From the NCBI RefSeq assembly GCF_000494755.1, contig NC_022657.1, positions 6,424,001-6,488,000 of the forward strand: DNA of 64,000 nucleotides, given 5' to 3'. A program made the position numbers and the translations under genes. The DNA is from Amorphoplanes friuliensis DSM 7358 (GTDB lineage: Bacteria; Actinomycetota; Actinomycetes; Mycobacteriales; Micromonosporaceae). Under the pieces are notes generated by a model, which was given only the letters and a program-made list of their open reading frames with translations, did no database searches and was not told where the DNA came from. Shown piece after piece: positions 28,165-37,571 of this stretch (position 1 is the first letter of the stretch; the number at the start of each line of letters is the position of its first letter).

Positions 28165-31100
28165 GCGACGGAGGCGCTACGGTGCGTGTTCTCGACCCAG
28201 GCGTCGGGTAGAGCGATCCACTCGTTGTCCCCGACCCGCACCACGGTGCCGTCCAGCTTGGGCAGCAGGTCCGGGTCGTCCATCGGGCAGAGCAGCCACA
28301 CGTCGCCGTTCCCGGCGCGGGCTGCGTCCGCCAGTTCGTACAGTCGCTCCATCGCCCGGTAACGCGCCAGCACGGCCGCGTCGTGCAGCAGGATCGGGCC
28401 GCTGCCTGCCGCCAGCTGGGTCAGCAATGCGGGGGCGGCCTGCGACCATGCCTCGTCGACGTACTCACCGAGTTTGATCGCCGGGCGGGAACCGGGTTCG
28501 GCGATATCGGCGCCGAGCACGGTCTCCCACGTCGGTTTCGGGCGAGCGTCAACCAGTCCGTGCAGGTGGGACAGAAAACGGGAGGCCACGTTGACCGGCC
28601 GGGCCGAGAAACGACGGACGAGTTCCTCGCGGGCCAGGGCGTACCGCGACAACCGTACCGTCAAAGCCCGGAACCCTCCGGCCGAGGCCGCACCGGTCAG
28701 GCGTTCTTCCGCGCGCAGCGCCGACGCAAGAACCGGGGAGTCGGCGGTCCACCGGGTGGGTGGCGTGGACGCCGACGACCGACGCCGCACGATGGTCATC
28801 GACGAGGACGCGGCGGTCCGGGCCGGCGCCGCGTAGTGGTCCCGGTTCCAGATCAGCTCGAACCCGGCGTCGGTCAGCAGGCCGTCGAGGCGGGGGTGGC
28901 CGGGTAGTGGGGCGAGGTCCGGGAAACGGGCCGCGACCCGGTCGGCGATCTGCGCCGGAGTAAGGCCGCGTGGCTGGCCGGGCGGTCCGGCCGGGGGCAG
29001 CACGCCGGCCTGCGCCAGGCGCAGTGCCCGCACCGGGTCGAGGTCACGTGGGTAGATCTCCAGGCGGGCGGTCGCGGCGGCGTTCTCCGAGGCCACTGCG
29101 GCGAGCACGACCCGTCGGCGTTCGTCGATGGCGTCGGCGGCTCCGCCCGGCGCGGTTACCGCGCCGAGGGTACGCAACACCGTCGCCGGGCTAGGCAGCA
29201 CCTCGTTGCCGGCCAGCCGATCGGCTGCCTTGCCGAGCGCATCGGCGTAGTCGAGCAGGGCCGGCGCGGCGGGGGTGTCGGGGGCGTCGTCCTCGGCCGC
29301 CTCCAGCGCCACCATCAGCCGATCGCCGTGGCGGCGCAGCAGTAGCCTCGGCTCGTGGGCGAGCGCGTCGATCTCGACAGCAGCGCGTACCGCGGCGAGC
29401 GCTACGGTGCGCCGCAGATCGTCGCCGGTACGCATTGACCCTCGGCTGGTGAGCAGGGCGGTGGCCAGTTCCTCGACACCCATCACCCGGCCGCCGTCGC
29501 GCAGCAGCTCGATCAGCTCGGCGCGCACACTCGACGCCACCGGCAGGTCGTTCCAGCGTTTGCGCTGTTTGCCGAGGATCTGCGCCACCCGGCCCGGGGT
29601 GACGCCCAGGGCGGTGGCGACCTGGGGCTGCTGCGGCCACGGGGTCAGGCCGGGCAGCACACCGGTGTCGTCGGGCAGGCGTAGCAGGATCCGGGTGCCC
29701 TCGACTTCGGTGGCGTTGCGGCCGTTCTTGGCCGGGATCAGCAGGGTGGCGATGGCGTCCAGGCCGACCCGGACCAGCTCGGCGTCGGCGGAGTCGCCGG
29801 TCGTCTCGGTGGCCGCCTCGGCGGCGGCGCTCCTACGGGCGTTCGGTGAGGTTGGCAGGGTTTCCCGCTCGCCGAGCCGAGCCCGCCACTCCTTGACCCG
29901 CCGCTGCAGTTCCTGGCGGGTCTTCGCGCCGAGGCCGGGCAAGTGGGCCAGCTTGTTCGCCACGGTGAGCAGGTCACCGACGGTGGTGGCATCCAGCCGG
30001 TGGGCGGCCGAGACCGCTCGGGGCGTCAGGCCAGCCGCTTCTAGCGCGGTTGCCCGGGTCGCCTTGGCCGCAGCCTCGTCGCGGGCGGCTTCGGCGCCTT
30101 CGGCATCCGGTTCCTCCTGGGGCTCCGGGTGGTCGGTGCCGACCGGTGCGCTGGCATCGGAGCGCCGGAATACCTTCTGCCAGGCGTCGCGCATGTCCTT
30201 GAGCGAGGCGAACCGGGTCCGGCTGTCGCGGTGGAGTGCGAGATGGAAAAAGTCGACTAGGCCGTCGCGGATCGCCGGGTCGAACGCCTCGGCGGCGAGG
30301 ACCGGTGGTCCGTCGGAGAACTCCGGCAGGACAGAGCCGTCCTCCCAGTCCGGCAGCTCACCGGAGGCCATCTCGTGCAGAGTGACCGCCAGGGCGTACC
30401 ACTCGGCGTGCTTGTCGTACACGGGACGGTTAACGCTGCCCAGGAACGGATCGAGATAGCGCGGCGTGCCCGCCGTGATCTCCTTGACCGACACGCCGGC
30501 CAGGGAGAAGTCGAACAGCACCAGCTGCCGGGTGCGGTTGGGGCGGATCCGGATCGCGATGTTGTCGGGCTTGATGTCGCGGTGGTAGACGCCCTCGCCC
30601 TCCAGATAGTCGAGAGCTCCGAACAGGTAGTCGCTGTAGGTCTCCAACTCGTCGACGGTGAGCCGGCCGTCGTCGCGGAGCTTGCGGGCCAGCGTCAAGT
30701 CACCGGCGTGTTCCAGCACCACAATGGTCCGGTCCGCGATCCGAACCGGCTCAGGCCGGGCCAGCCGGATCACCCGGGAGTCAGTCAACGGTCCGAGCAC
30801 CCGTGCCTCATGGCGGAGCCGGTTGTCCTTCTCGTCGGACAGGCCGACCTTCAACACCTCGGCGCGGCCGGTCCGCTCGTTGTCGGCGAGGAAGGCCCGG
30901 CACGTCGAACCGGTACCAAGGCGTTTCCGGACGACCCACTCGCCGACCCGGTCGCCGGGGCGGGCTTCTAACGGATCCGTCGGCTCCGGCTTATCCACCG
31001 GATGCACCGAGGACGGCGCCGACGGGGCGGTCAGCTCCTCCTCAATGACCTCGATCATCTCCACGAACTCGGCGACCGTCGTCAGCCGCTGCGCCGGCAC

Positions 31101-32555
31101 CGGGGCCGTCGCCGCCTGCACCAACTCGTCCGCGAACTCCGACACCGAGTCGGCCACCGACGCCGCCCGCAGACCGTTGTCCCGGGCGAGGCGGGCCAGC
31201 AGCTCGGGCCGCTTTGTGGCAGGCGGCTGACCGGTGAGAATCAGGTACGCCAGAGCGCCCAACCCGAAGACATCCATCGCCACCGGGTCGGGCCGGGGCG
31301 CGATCATCTCCGGCGCGAGGTAGGCCTCCGCCGACCGCTCCAGGTGCGACGCCGCGTGTGACGACAAAGCGACTGATCCACCACTGCCGTCGCTGCCGGC
31401 TGCCGAATCCGCGCCCCGGGTGGCCGCTTGCCAGTCGCTGATCTGCAACTGCGGGAACAGCCAGGCTTCCTCGTCGGTGCCGCCCCGACGTTTCCGGCCA
31501 GGGTTGACCAGAACACTGCGGGCCGATAGCGCCCGGTGATGCAGACGACGGCCGTGCGCGTACGCCACCGTTTCCGCAAGCTGGCGGATCATGGTGAGCC
31601 GGGCGGGCGCGTCCAGACGATCACCGAACTGGGCCATGTAATGGTCGAGCCGCATCGCGCGCGGGTCGTACCGGAAGATCAGCGCCGGGCCGGCCTCGTG
31701 CGATTCCATCGAGTCGGCCTGGACGATGCCGGGGTGGTTGATGCCATGCAGCACCAGCATTTCCCGCTTGGCCGCGCGCTCGATGCTGGCCCGCTCGGCC
31801 TGCACCGCGTTGCGCTCGACCAGGTAGATGCGCACCCGGCGGCGCTCCCGCTCCAGGTCCCGGTGCTTGGCAAGATGGTCCTGCCAGGTCGGGCCCACAT
31901 CGAACGGGCGGGTCTCCAGCTCCCACGACCCGACCTGGTAGTGCCGGCGGCTACGGGCGATGCCGACCTCGGCCAGCAGATCGGGCAGGGCTCGGGACGT
32001 CTCGGCGGTGAGCCGCTGCCGCTCGTCCTGCGGCGGGCGTTGCAGCAGCGAACCGATCGTCGGCAGCCGGTTCGGCCGGTTGGTGCCTACCGGTTCCGGC
32101 CCGTAGACCCCGTGCAGGTGATGCTCGGAAAGCTCCACCTGCAGGCCAGGCTTCGACAGAAACACCGCCGCCTGCACAAACGGGATCCGCACCGGCATTC
32201 CCCGCCGCCTGGAGGCAGCCACCTGCAGCAGCGACTTGAGCCTCTTCGCCTTGGCATCGGCCAGGTGCAACGGGTTGTCGAACGTGCGCGTAGTGCTGGG
32301 ACCGTGCTGGATCCAGTTGGAGCCGCTGGAGACCAGCCGCCCGTTCAAGCTCTTGATCTCGATGAGGTAGAGGCCGCTCGGCGCTGCGACCAGCAGATCC
32401 ACCTCGTACGGGTGACCGGTCTGCGCGGTGAACGTGAAGTTCGACCAGGCCCGGTACGGCTCGGTGTCCGGCAGTAGCTGCTGTACGTACGCCAGCGCCT
32501 CGCGCTCATGGGCAAACTGCGACGGCGTGATCGTGGTCCACCGGCCCTCCTGCAT
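28161..32555 (-). CDS. pglW: BREX serine/threonine kinase PglW with NERD domain
   Basis: About 1,464 residues. The N-terminus has a NERD nuclease-related domain (YEVDLLVAAPSGLYLIEIKS). A degenerate kinase domain follows, in which HRALSARSVLVN replaces the HRD loop and SDW replaces DFG. A complete kinase follows with LGTGSTCRAFLAD, then YHRDIKPDNIAIR near residue 660 and FDFS near 680. Then come a helix-hairpin-helix segment (LAHLPGLGAKTRQELQRRV) and a long C-terminal region. This is the architecture of PglW. The ATG at 32555 matches the usual start (MQEGRW) and has AGGA upstream; an ATG at 32585 in the same frame lacks a binding site. The downstream nuclease gene overlaps its stop. Confidence 0.93.
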   Translation of the reverse strand: MQEGRWTTITPSQFAHEREALAYVQQLLPDTEPYRAWSNFTFTAQTGHPYEVDLLVAAPSGLYLIEIKSLNGRLVSSGSNWIQHGPSTTRTFDNPLHLADAKAKRLKSLLQVAASRRRGMPVRIPFVQAAVFLSKPGLQVELSEHHLHGVYGPEPVGTNRPNRLPTIGSLLQRPPQDERQRLTAETSRALPDLLAEVGIARSRRHYQVGSWELETRPFDVGPTWQDHLAKHRDLERERRRVRIYLVERNAVQAERASIERAAKREMLVLHGINHPGIVQADSMESHEAGPALIFRYDPRAMRLDHYMAQFGDRLDAPARLTMIRQLAETVAYAHGRRLHHRALSARSVLVNPGRKRRGGTDEEAWLFPQLQISDWQAATRGADSAAGSDGSGGSVALSSHAASHLERSAEAYLAPEMIAPRPDPVAMDVFGLGALAYLILTGQPPATKRPELLARLARDNGLRAASVADSVSEFADELVQAATAPVPAQRLTTVAEFVEMIEVIEEELTAPSAPSSVHPVDKPEPTDPLEARPGDRVGEWVVRKRLGTGSTCRAFLADNERTGRAEVLKVGLSDEKDNRLRHEARVLGPLTDSRVIRLARPEPVRIADRTIVVLEHAGDLTLARKLRDDGRLTVDELETYSDYLFGALDYLEGEGVYHRDIKPDNIAIRIRPNRTRQLVLFDFSLAGVSVKEITAGTPRYLDPFLGSVNRPVYDKHAEWYALAVTLHEMASGELPDWEDGSVLPEFSDGPPVLAAEAFDPAIRDGLVDFFHLALHRDSRTRFASLKDMRDAWQKVFRRSDASAPVGTDHPEPQEEPDAEGAEAARDEAAAKATRATALEAAGLTPRAVSAAHRLDATTVGDLLTVANKLAHLPGLGAKTRQELQRRVKEWRARLGERETLPTSPNARRSAAAEAATETTGDSADAELVRVGLDAIATLLIPAKNGRNATEVEGTRILLRLPDDTGVLPGLTPWPQQPQVATALGVTPGRVAQILGKQRKRWNDLPVASSVRAELIELLRDGGRVMGVEELATALLTSRGSMRTGDDLRRTVALAAVRAAVEIDALAHEPRLLLRRHGDRLMVALEAAEDDAPDTPAAPALLDYADALGKAADRLAGNEVLPSPATVLRTLGAVTAPGGAADAIDERRRVVLAAVASENAAATARLEIYPRDLDPVRALRLAQAGVLPPAGPPGQPRGLTPAQIADRVAARFPDLAPLPGHPRLDGLLTDAGFELIWNRDHYAAPARTAASSSMTIVRRRSSASTPPTRWTADSPVLASALRAEERLTGAASAGGFRALTVRLSRYALAREELVRRFSARPVNVASRFLSHLHGLVDARPKPTWETVLGADIAEPGSRPAIKLGEYVDEAWSQAAPALLTQLAAGSGPILLHDAAVLARYRAMERLYELADAARAGNGDVWLLCPMDDPDLLPKLDGTVVRVGDNEWIALPDAWVENTHRSASVA

Positions 32556-32585
32556 GACAGGGATCCTATTGGTGGCAGGCTCCAT

Positions 32586-33163
32586 GCATGCGGACGGTGC
32601 GGTGGCAAGCGGGGAGATCCTCTACTTCTGCTACCCGTCCAAGGCCGACGCCCTCAATCTACCGATGCAAGTGTTCGGCTCCGACGGCCCGAGAGGCCGA
32701 GTTGTCGGCCGTTCATTTCATCGCCAGCTGATCATCGCACTGACGCCCTCGCAGGAGAGAAAGCACGTCTGCCTGCGTACGATTACCACGAAGGCAAGGG
32801 CCGCGCGCACTGATCCCGCTCCGTCAATTTTGCCGGAGACGACACCACGCCCACCTGCCGCGCAGGGGCAGAGTGCGGCGGAGACTATCGAGAGGCCGCG
32901 CAGGGCGTACTTGATGAGGCGTAAACCCGCGCCCCGTCCCCGAATGGGTCAGCCGGCACTTAACGGCAGCTGGGTCAGGGAGCGCACCTGCGAATCTGTC
33001 AAGTGCCGCTTGCGCGAAGCGAAGTATCGGACATAAGTCCAGGTGCCTAGAACCTATGCCCGTTTCACGGCTTTCTATATGACCACGAGAAACCGTGACT
33101 GTGGCCACGGCCGTGACCACAAGATCCACTAGAGCGATCGTGGCCGAACGACGTGCATCCATG
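32586..33163. other. Gene-free right end of the island, upstream of pglW
   Basis: No convincing gene is seen in these 578 bases. Frames that stay open have no supported start, odd composition or cover the pglW promoter. The region must include the pglW promoter (minus strand). An integrase would often lie close to the tRNA end of such an island, but no trace of conserved integrase residues was found on either strand. Confidence 0.5.
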
Positions 33164-33206
33164 AAAAAAGCCGCTGACCAGGACTTTCATCCTCATCAGC
33201 GGCTTC
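33164..33206 (-). terminator. Terminator of tRNA-Pro (island-borne)
   Basis: On the minus strand a 10-bp stem (arms 33168-33177 and 33197-33206, 19-base loop) is followed by a T run (the A6 at 33164-33169 on plus). It lies nine bases downstream of the tRNA 3' end. Since it is inside the repeat-bounded island it came with the element, replacing the original hairpin now at 1909-1933. Confidence 0.7.
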
Positions 33207-33214
33207 AAAACACT

Positions 33215-33291
<77 letters not shown>

Positions 33292-33374
33292 TGCCACGCC
33301 CCGGAACCCCAGTGCGCGGCAACAACCAAACCTTACCCCAGTCGCTCAAGCGACTTCACACCGGCATGCCGACC

Positions 33375-34763
33375 TCAGCCGTGGGCTTTACCGCGGCCAC
33401 CCGGGCCGAGCTTCTTGCGGGGGCGGACCGACACTTCGATCGGGCTGCCCTCGAAGCCGAACTCCTCGCGGAGCTTGCGCTCAATGAACCGCTGATAGCC
33501 GGCGTCCAGCGGCCCGGTGGTGAAGAGCACGAACCGCGGCGGCGCCACCCCAGCCTGCGTCGCGAACATGATCCGCGGCGCCCGCCCACCCCGCACCGGG
33601 TGCGGCGTGGCCTGAGTCAACGCCGTCAGCCACTGGTTCAGAGCACCCGTCGGGATGCGCTTCTCCCACGACGCCAGCGCCTTACGCAGAGCCGGCGCCA
33701 GCTTGTCGACGGCACGGCCTGTCTTGGCCGAGATGTTGACCCGTAGCGCCCAGGGGATGCGCTTGAGTTCGCGGTCGATCTCCTTGTCGAGGTAGATCCG
33801 CCGGTCCTCGTCGACCAGGTCCCACTTGTTGAAGGCGATCACCAGCGCACGCCCGGCCTCGACCACCGACGTGAGCACCCGCTGGTCCTGCTCACTGATG
33901 ACCTCGGAGGAGTCCAGCAGCACGACACCGACCTCAGCTGCCTCAACGGCGCCGGCGGTGCGGAGAGACGCGTAGTACTCCGTGCCCGACGCGTGGCTCA
34001 CCCGCTTGCGCAGACCGGCGGTGTCGACGAACTGCCAGACCTCGCCGTCCATCTCGACCAGGCTGTCGACCGGGTCGACCGTGGTGCCGGCCACCGAGTC
34101 CACCACGGCGCGCTCTTCGCGGGCCAGGCGGTTCAGCAGCGACGACTTTCCCACGTTCGGGCGACCCACCAGCGCCACCCGGCGCGGACCGCGAGGGCCG
34201 TCCTCGATGATGCCCGGCGCGGGCGGCATGGCTGCCAGGATCTTGTCGAGCAGGTCGCCGGCGTTGCGGCCGTGAAGGGCGGAGAGCGGGAACGGCTCCC
34301 CCAGGCCCAGGCCCCAGAGCGACACCGTCTCGTTCTCGATGTTCTGGTTGTCGGCCTTGTTGGCCACCAGGATCACCGGCTTGCTGCTGCGGCGCAGCAT
34401 CCGCACGGCCTTCTCGTCCACGTCCGTGGCGCCGACCATGGCGTCGACGACGAAGATGACCACGTCGGCGGTCTGCACGGCGATCTCGGCCTGCGCGGCG
34501 ATGGCGGCGGCGCGGTCCTTGGCGTCGGGCTCCCAGCCGCCGGTGTCGACCACCGTGAAGCGGCGACCGCTCCACTGGGCGTCGTACGGGACGCGGTCGC
34601 GCGTGACGCCGGGTTTGTCTTCGACGACCGCTTGGCGGCGGCCGATGATGCGGTTGACCAGCGTCGACTTGCCCACGTTGGGGCGGCCGACGACGGCGAC
34701 CACGGGAACGGGACCCTCGGGGGAGATTTCCTCCGGGGCGTCCACCAGGTACTCGGAACTCAC
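33375..34763 (-). CDS. der: Ribosome biogenesis GTPase Der (EngA)
   Basis: A 462-residue protein with two tandem G domains. The P-loops are GRPNVGKSTLVNRI near residue 30 and GRPNVGKSSLLNRL near residue 205, with DTGG and DTAG switch II motifs and NKAD and NKWD specificity motifs. A KH-like C-terminal domain ends in a Lys/Gly-rich tail (RPRKKLGPGGRGKAHG). Der helps assemble the 50S ribosomal subunit. Its ATG overlaps the cmk stop, and the order cmk-der is standard in Actinobacteria. The gene end lies 84 bp from tRNA-Pro. Confidence 0.97.
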   Translation of the reverse strand: MSSEYLVDAPEEISPEGPVPVVAVVGRPNVGKSTLVNRIIGRRQAVVEDKPGVTRDRVPYDAQWSGRRFTVVDTGGWEPDAKDRAAAIAAQAEIAVQTADVVIFVVDAMVGATDVDEKAVRMLRRSSKPVILVANKADNQNIENETVSLWGLGLGEPFPLSALHGRNAGDLLDKILAAMPPAPGIIEDGPRGPRRVALVGRPNVGKSSLLNRLAREERAVVDSVAGTTVDPVDSLVEMDGEVWQFVDTAGLRKRVSHASGTEYYASLRTAGAVEAAEVGVVLLDSSEVISEQDQRVLTSVVEAGRALVIAFNKWDLVDEDRRIYLDKEIDRELKRIPWALRVNISAKTGRAVDKLAPALRKALASWEKRIPTGALNQWLTALTQATPHPVRGGRAPRIMFATQAGVAPPRFVLFTTGPLDAGYQRFIERKLREEFGFEGSPIEVSVRPRKKLGPGGRGKAHG

Positions 34764-35440
34764 GGACTCACCTTGCTGTTCAACATGCTCAAGAGCTGCG
34801 TGACGACCTCGTCGATGCCCATACCCGTCGTGTCGAGGGTGGTGGCGTCGGAGGCCTGGCGCAGAGGGTCGGCCGCGCGGCTCGAGTCGAGCTGGTCGCG
34901 GCGGGCGAGGTCTGCCTCGGTGGCGACCACGTCGGTGGCGTCCTCGGCGCTGCGGCGCTGGGCGCGCGCGGCGGCGGACGCGGTCAGGTAGACCTTGAGG
35001 TCGGCGTTGGGCGCGACGACCGAGGCGATGTCGCGGCCTTCGACGACGATGCGCGGAGCGCCCGAGATGATGTCCTGCTGGAACTGCACCAGCATGGCGC
35101 GTACCTGCGGAATCGCGGCGACGGCCGAGACCGCGCCGGTGACCTCGGGGCCGCGGATGGCCGCGTCGACGTCGACACCGTTGGCCTCGAAGTGCGGGGC
35201 CTGGGGGTCGGTCCCGATCGACAGGTCGGTCTCCATCGCGATCTTCACGACGGTGTCGACGTCGCTGAGATCAGCACCGGACTGCAGGACCGCCCAGGTG
35301 ATCGCGCGGTACATCGCGCCGGTGTCGAGGTAGATGCCGTCGATCGCGGTGGCGAGTCGCCGGGAGACGGTGGATTTGCCCGACCCCGAAGGACCGTCGA
35401 CGGCCACCACACACCGCTCGGGCCGCACTGCTTCCGCCAC
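34760..35440 (-). CDS. cmk: Cytidylate kinase
   Basis: A 226-residue kinase that phosphorylates CMP and dCMP. The P-loop GPSGSGKSTVSRRLA is near residue 15, followed by YLDTGAMYRAITW and the NMP-binding FEANGVDVDAAIR region. RDIASVVAPNADLKVYLTAS is the conserved second half. The length is typical. It lies between the pseudouridine synthase gene and der, with its stop overlapping the der start by four bases. Confidence 0.97.
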   Translation of the reverse strand: MAEAVRPERCVVAVDGPSGSGKSTVSRRLATAIDGIYLDTGAMYRAITWAVLQSGADLSDVDTVVKIAMETDLSIGTDPQAPHFEANGVDVDAAIRGPEVTGAVSAVAAIPQVRAMLVQFQQDIISGAPRIVVEGRDIASVVAPNADLKVYLTASAAARAQRRSAEDATDVVATEADLARRDQLDSSRAADPLRQASDATTLDTTGMGIDEVVTQLLSMLNSKVSP

Positions 35441-35509
35441 CGTTACCTCCTTGAAGACCGAACCTGAAACCGAAGAACAGACCTACCTATTGTGCCGGGC
35501 GGGTGAAGC

Positions 35510-36250
35510 TCAGTCGCCGACGGCCTTGAACAGGGCGCCGACCTCGGCGTTGGACAGCCGGCGGAAGCCACCGGGGCGCATGTCGCCGAGCCGGATCGGG
35601 CCGACCGCGGTGCGGATGAGGCGCGAGACCGGGTGACCGACCTCGTCCATCATCCGCCGCACGATGTGCTTGCGGCCCTCGTGCAGGACCAGCTCGATCT
35701 GTGCGGTCTTGCCGATGGCGTCGATGAGCTTGAACGCGTCGACCTTGGCCGGGCCGTCCTCGAGCTCGATGCCGCCCAGCAGCCGCCGGCCGACGTTGCG
35801 CGGCAGCGGGCCGGCGACCTCGGCCAGGTAGGTCTTGGCGATGCCGTACGACGGGTGCATCAGCTTGTGGGCGAGCGCACCGTCGTTGGTCAGCAGCAGC
35901 AGGCCCTCACTGTCGGCGTCGAGCCGGCCGACGTGGAAGATGCGCTGCTCGAACGTGCCGAGGAAGTCGGCCAGCTCGGTGCGGCCCTTCTCGTCGTCCA
36001 TGGTCGAGACGACACCGCGCGGCTTGTTCATCGCGAGGTAGACCAGCTTGGTGTCGGTGACGATCCGCGACCCGTCGACGTGGATCTCGGCGGTGGCGGG
36101 GTCGACCTTGTCGCCCAGCTTGGCGACCTTGCCGTTCACGGTCACGCGGCCACGGAAGATCAGGTCTTCGCAGCCGCGGCGGGATCCGACTCCGGCGGTT
36201 GCGAGGATCTTCTGCAGCCGTATGGAGGTATCCTGATCAGCCTGAGGCAT
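35510..36250 (-). CDS. rluB: 23S rRNA pseudouridine synthase, RluB/RsuA family
   Basis: A 246-residue protein. The S4 RNA-binding domain (RLQKILATAGVGSRRGCEDLI) is at the N-terminus, then the catalytic aspartate motif GRLDADSEGLLLLTNDG, and the C-terminal EGRKHIVRRMMDEVGHPV segment of the RsuA/RluB/E/F family. The ATG at 36250 (MPQADQ) was chosen because the S4 domain begins shortly after and it overlaps the scpB end by 14 bases; an open frame upstream has shadow composition. The place next to scpB is conserved in many bacteria. Confidence 0.93.
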   Translation of the reverse strand: MPQADQDTSIRLQKILATAGVGSRRGCEDLIFRGRVTVNGKVAKLGDKVDPATAEIHVDGSRIVTDTKLVYLAMNKPRGVVSTMDDEKGRTELADFLGTFEQRIFHVGRLDADSEGLLLLTNDGALAHKLMHPSYGIAKTYLAEVAGPLPRNVGRRLLGGIELEDGPAKVDAFKLIDAIGKTAQIELVLHEGRKHIVRRMMDEVGHPVSRLIRTAVGPIRLGDMRPGGFRRLSNAEVGALFKAVGD

Positions 36251-37571
36251 CGAGCACTTCTTCCACGTCGTCGGGTAGGAACGGGGCCAGCGGAGGGAGC
36301 TGGTCGACCGAGTTGAGGCCGAGCTTCTCCAGGAACAGCGCCGTGGTGCGGTACAGGAATGCCCCGGTCTCGCCCTCAGTGCCGCATTCCTCGATGAGGC
36401 CGCGAGTGTTAAGCGTACGCATGACGCCATCGCAGTTCACACCGCGGATGGCCGAGATGCGTGACCTCGTCACAGGCTGTTTGTATGCGACTACAGCGAG
36501 CGTTTCCAGAGCGGCCTGCGTAAGCCGCACAGACTGCCCGTCCAGTACAAACCGCTCCACATACGGCGCATATTCCGGCCTGGTGTAGAGACGCCAGCCA
36601 CCCGCAGCCCGCCGCAGGTCAAACCCGTGCCCCGCCGCCGTGTAACGCGCCGAGATGTCCTCCAGCATGACCCCGACCCGCTCGGTCGGCTGCTCCATGA
36701 TCTGCGCGAGCTGCATCTCGGCCACCGGCTCATCCACCACAAGCAAGATCGCCTCGAGAGCCGCCCGCAACTCCTCGTCCGCGATCGGCTCCGGCTCGGG
36801 CTTTACTTCCGCTTCCTCTTCCGTACGGGTCGAGGTCGCCTCAGAAGCAGCACGGGCGCCCTTACTTCGCCTCCCCTGCGCAGGAATCCCCGAACTCGGC
36901 CGCGCTCCAGCGACGGCTTCCCCCCGGGCGACCGCCGCGTCAACATCAGCAGCCCCGATGGCCGCAGCAGCCTCAGCACTCAGCTCGCCGACGTCATCAG
37001 TGCCCGGCAACGCGGTGGTCAGCGACGCGGCCGGGCCGTCGCCGTCCTCGGGCTCGTCTGCTTCCGGACCGGGGACCTCTTCGGTGAACGGCAGGTCCAC
37101 CTCGTCGTCATCAGCGACATCGTCATCAGCAGCGGCGTCGAACACGTCCCCGGCATCGTCGCCGTCCTCGGGCAGCGGCGCGTCGACCACGGGCGCCGAA
37201 CCGATCTCGTTCTCGGCAGCTTCCTCGATCGCCCCGGGGATCGCCACCTCGGGCCCGACACCGACGTCGGTCGGGTCGAGTTCCTCCTCACCGGGCACCT
37301 CGGTCGGCGCATCGACGGTCGGCGAGCCACCGGTCTCCTCGGGGAACGGCGGCAACTCGGCCGGCGCCGGGTTCGGTCCCTCGAAAGCGGGATCGAAGTC
37401 GTCGTCGTCATCCGAAAGATTGGCCTCGGAGCGCGCCTCGTCGTCGCTCTCCCCCGCGGCAGCCCGCTGCTCGGCGGCGTAGTTCTGGTCGGGCGGGCGC
37501 TGCGTCCGCTCCCAGGGCGGCACCCAGGAAGCCGCCTGCGCGGCCAGGGACTCGGGACGCTCGTCGCTCAT
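36237..37571 (-). CDS. scpB: Segregation and condensation protein ScpB with acidic N-terminal extension
   Basis: 444 residues, about twice a usual ScpB. The C-terminal about 190 residues are the ScpB winged-helix repeats (DEELRALEAILLVVDEPV-like start, VRLTQAALETLAVVAYKQPV and ISAIRGVNCDGVMRTL). The first about 250 residues are a low-complexity Asp/Glu/Pro/Ala-rich stretch without predicted fold. ScpB with ScpA and SMC forms the condensin that organises the chromosome. Its ATG overlaps the scpA stop by four bases. The acidic extension may be a disordered linker or interaction surface. Confidence 0.93.
   Translation of the reverse strand: MSDERPESLAAQAASWVPPWERTQRPPDQNYAAEQRAAAGESDDEARSEANLSDDDDDFDPAFEGPNPAPAELPPFPEETGGSPTVDAPTEVPGEEELDPTDVGVGPEVAIPGAIEEAAENEIGSAPVVDAPLPEDGDDAGDVFDAAADDDVADDDEVDLPFTEEVPGPEADEPEDGDGPAASLTTALPGTDDVGELSAEAAAAIGAADVDAAVARGEAVAGARPSSGIPAQGRRSKGARAASEATSTRTEEEAEVKPEPEPIADEELRAALEAILLVVDEPVAEMQLAQIMEQPTERVGVMLEDISARYTAAGHGFDLRRAAGGWRLYTRPEYAPYVERFVLDGQSVRLTQAALETLAVVAYKQPVTRSRISAIRGVNCDGVMRTLNTRGLIEECGTEGETGAFLYRTTALFLEKLGLNSVDQLPPLAPFLPDDVEEVLDASG

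Noticed and set aside
32586..33036. Plus-strand frame starting near 32584 (ILYFCYPSKADALNLP) as a gene.
   Set aside because: The first part looks plausible but the second half turns into Pro/Arg-rich shadow sequence, and the supposed start overlaps the pglW start region.
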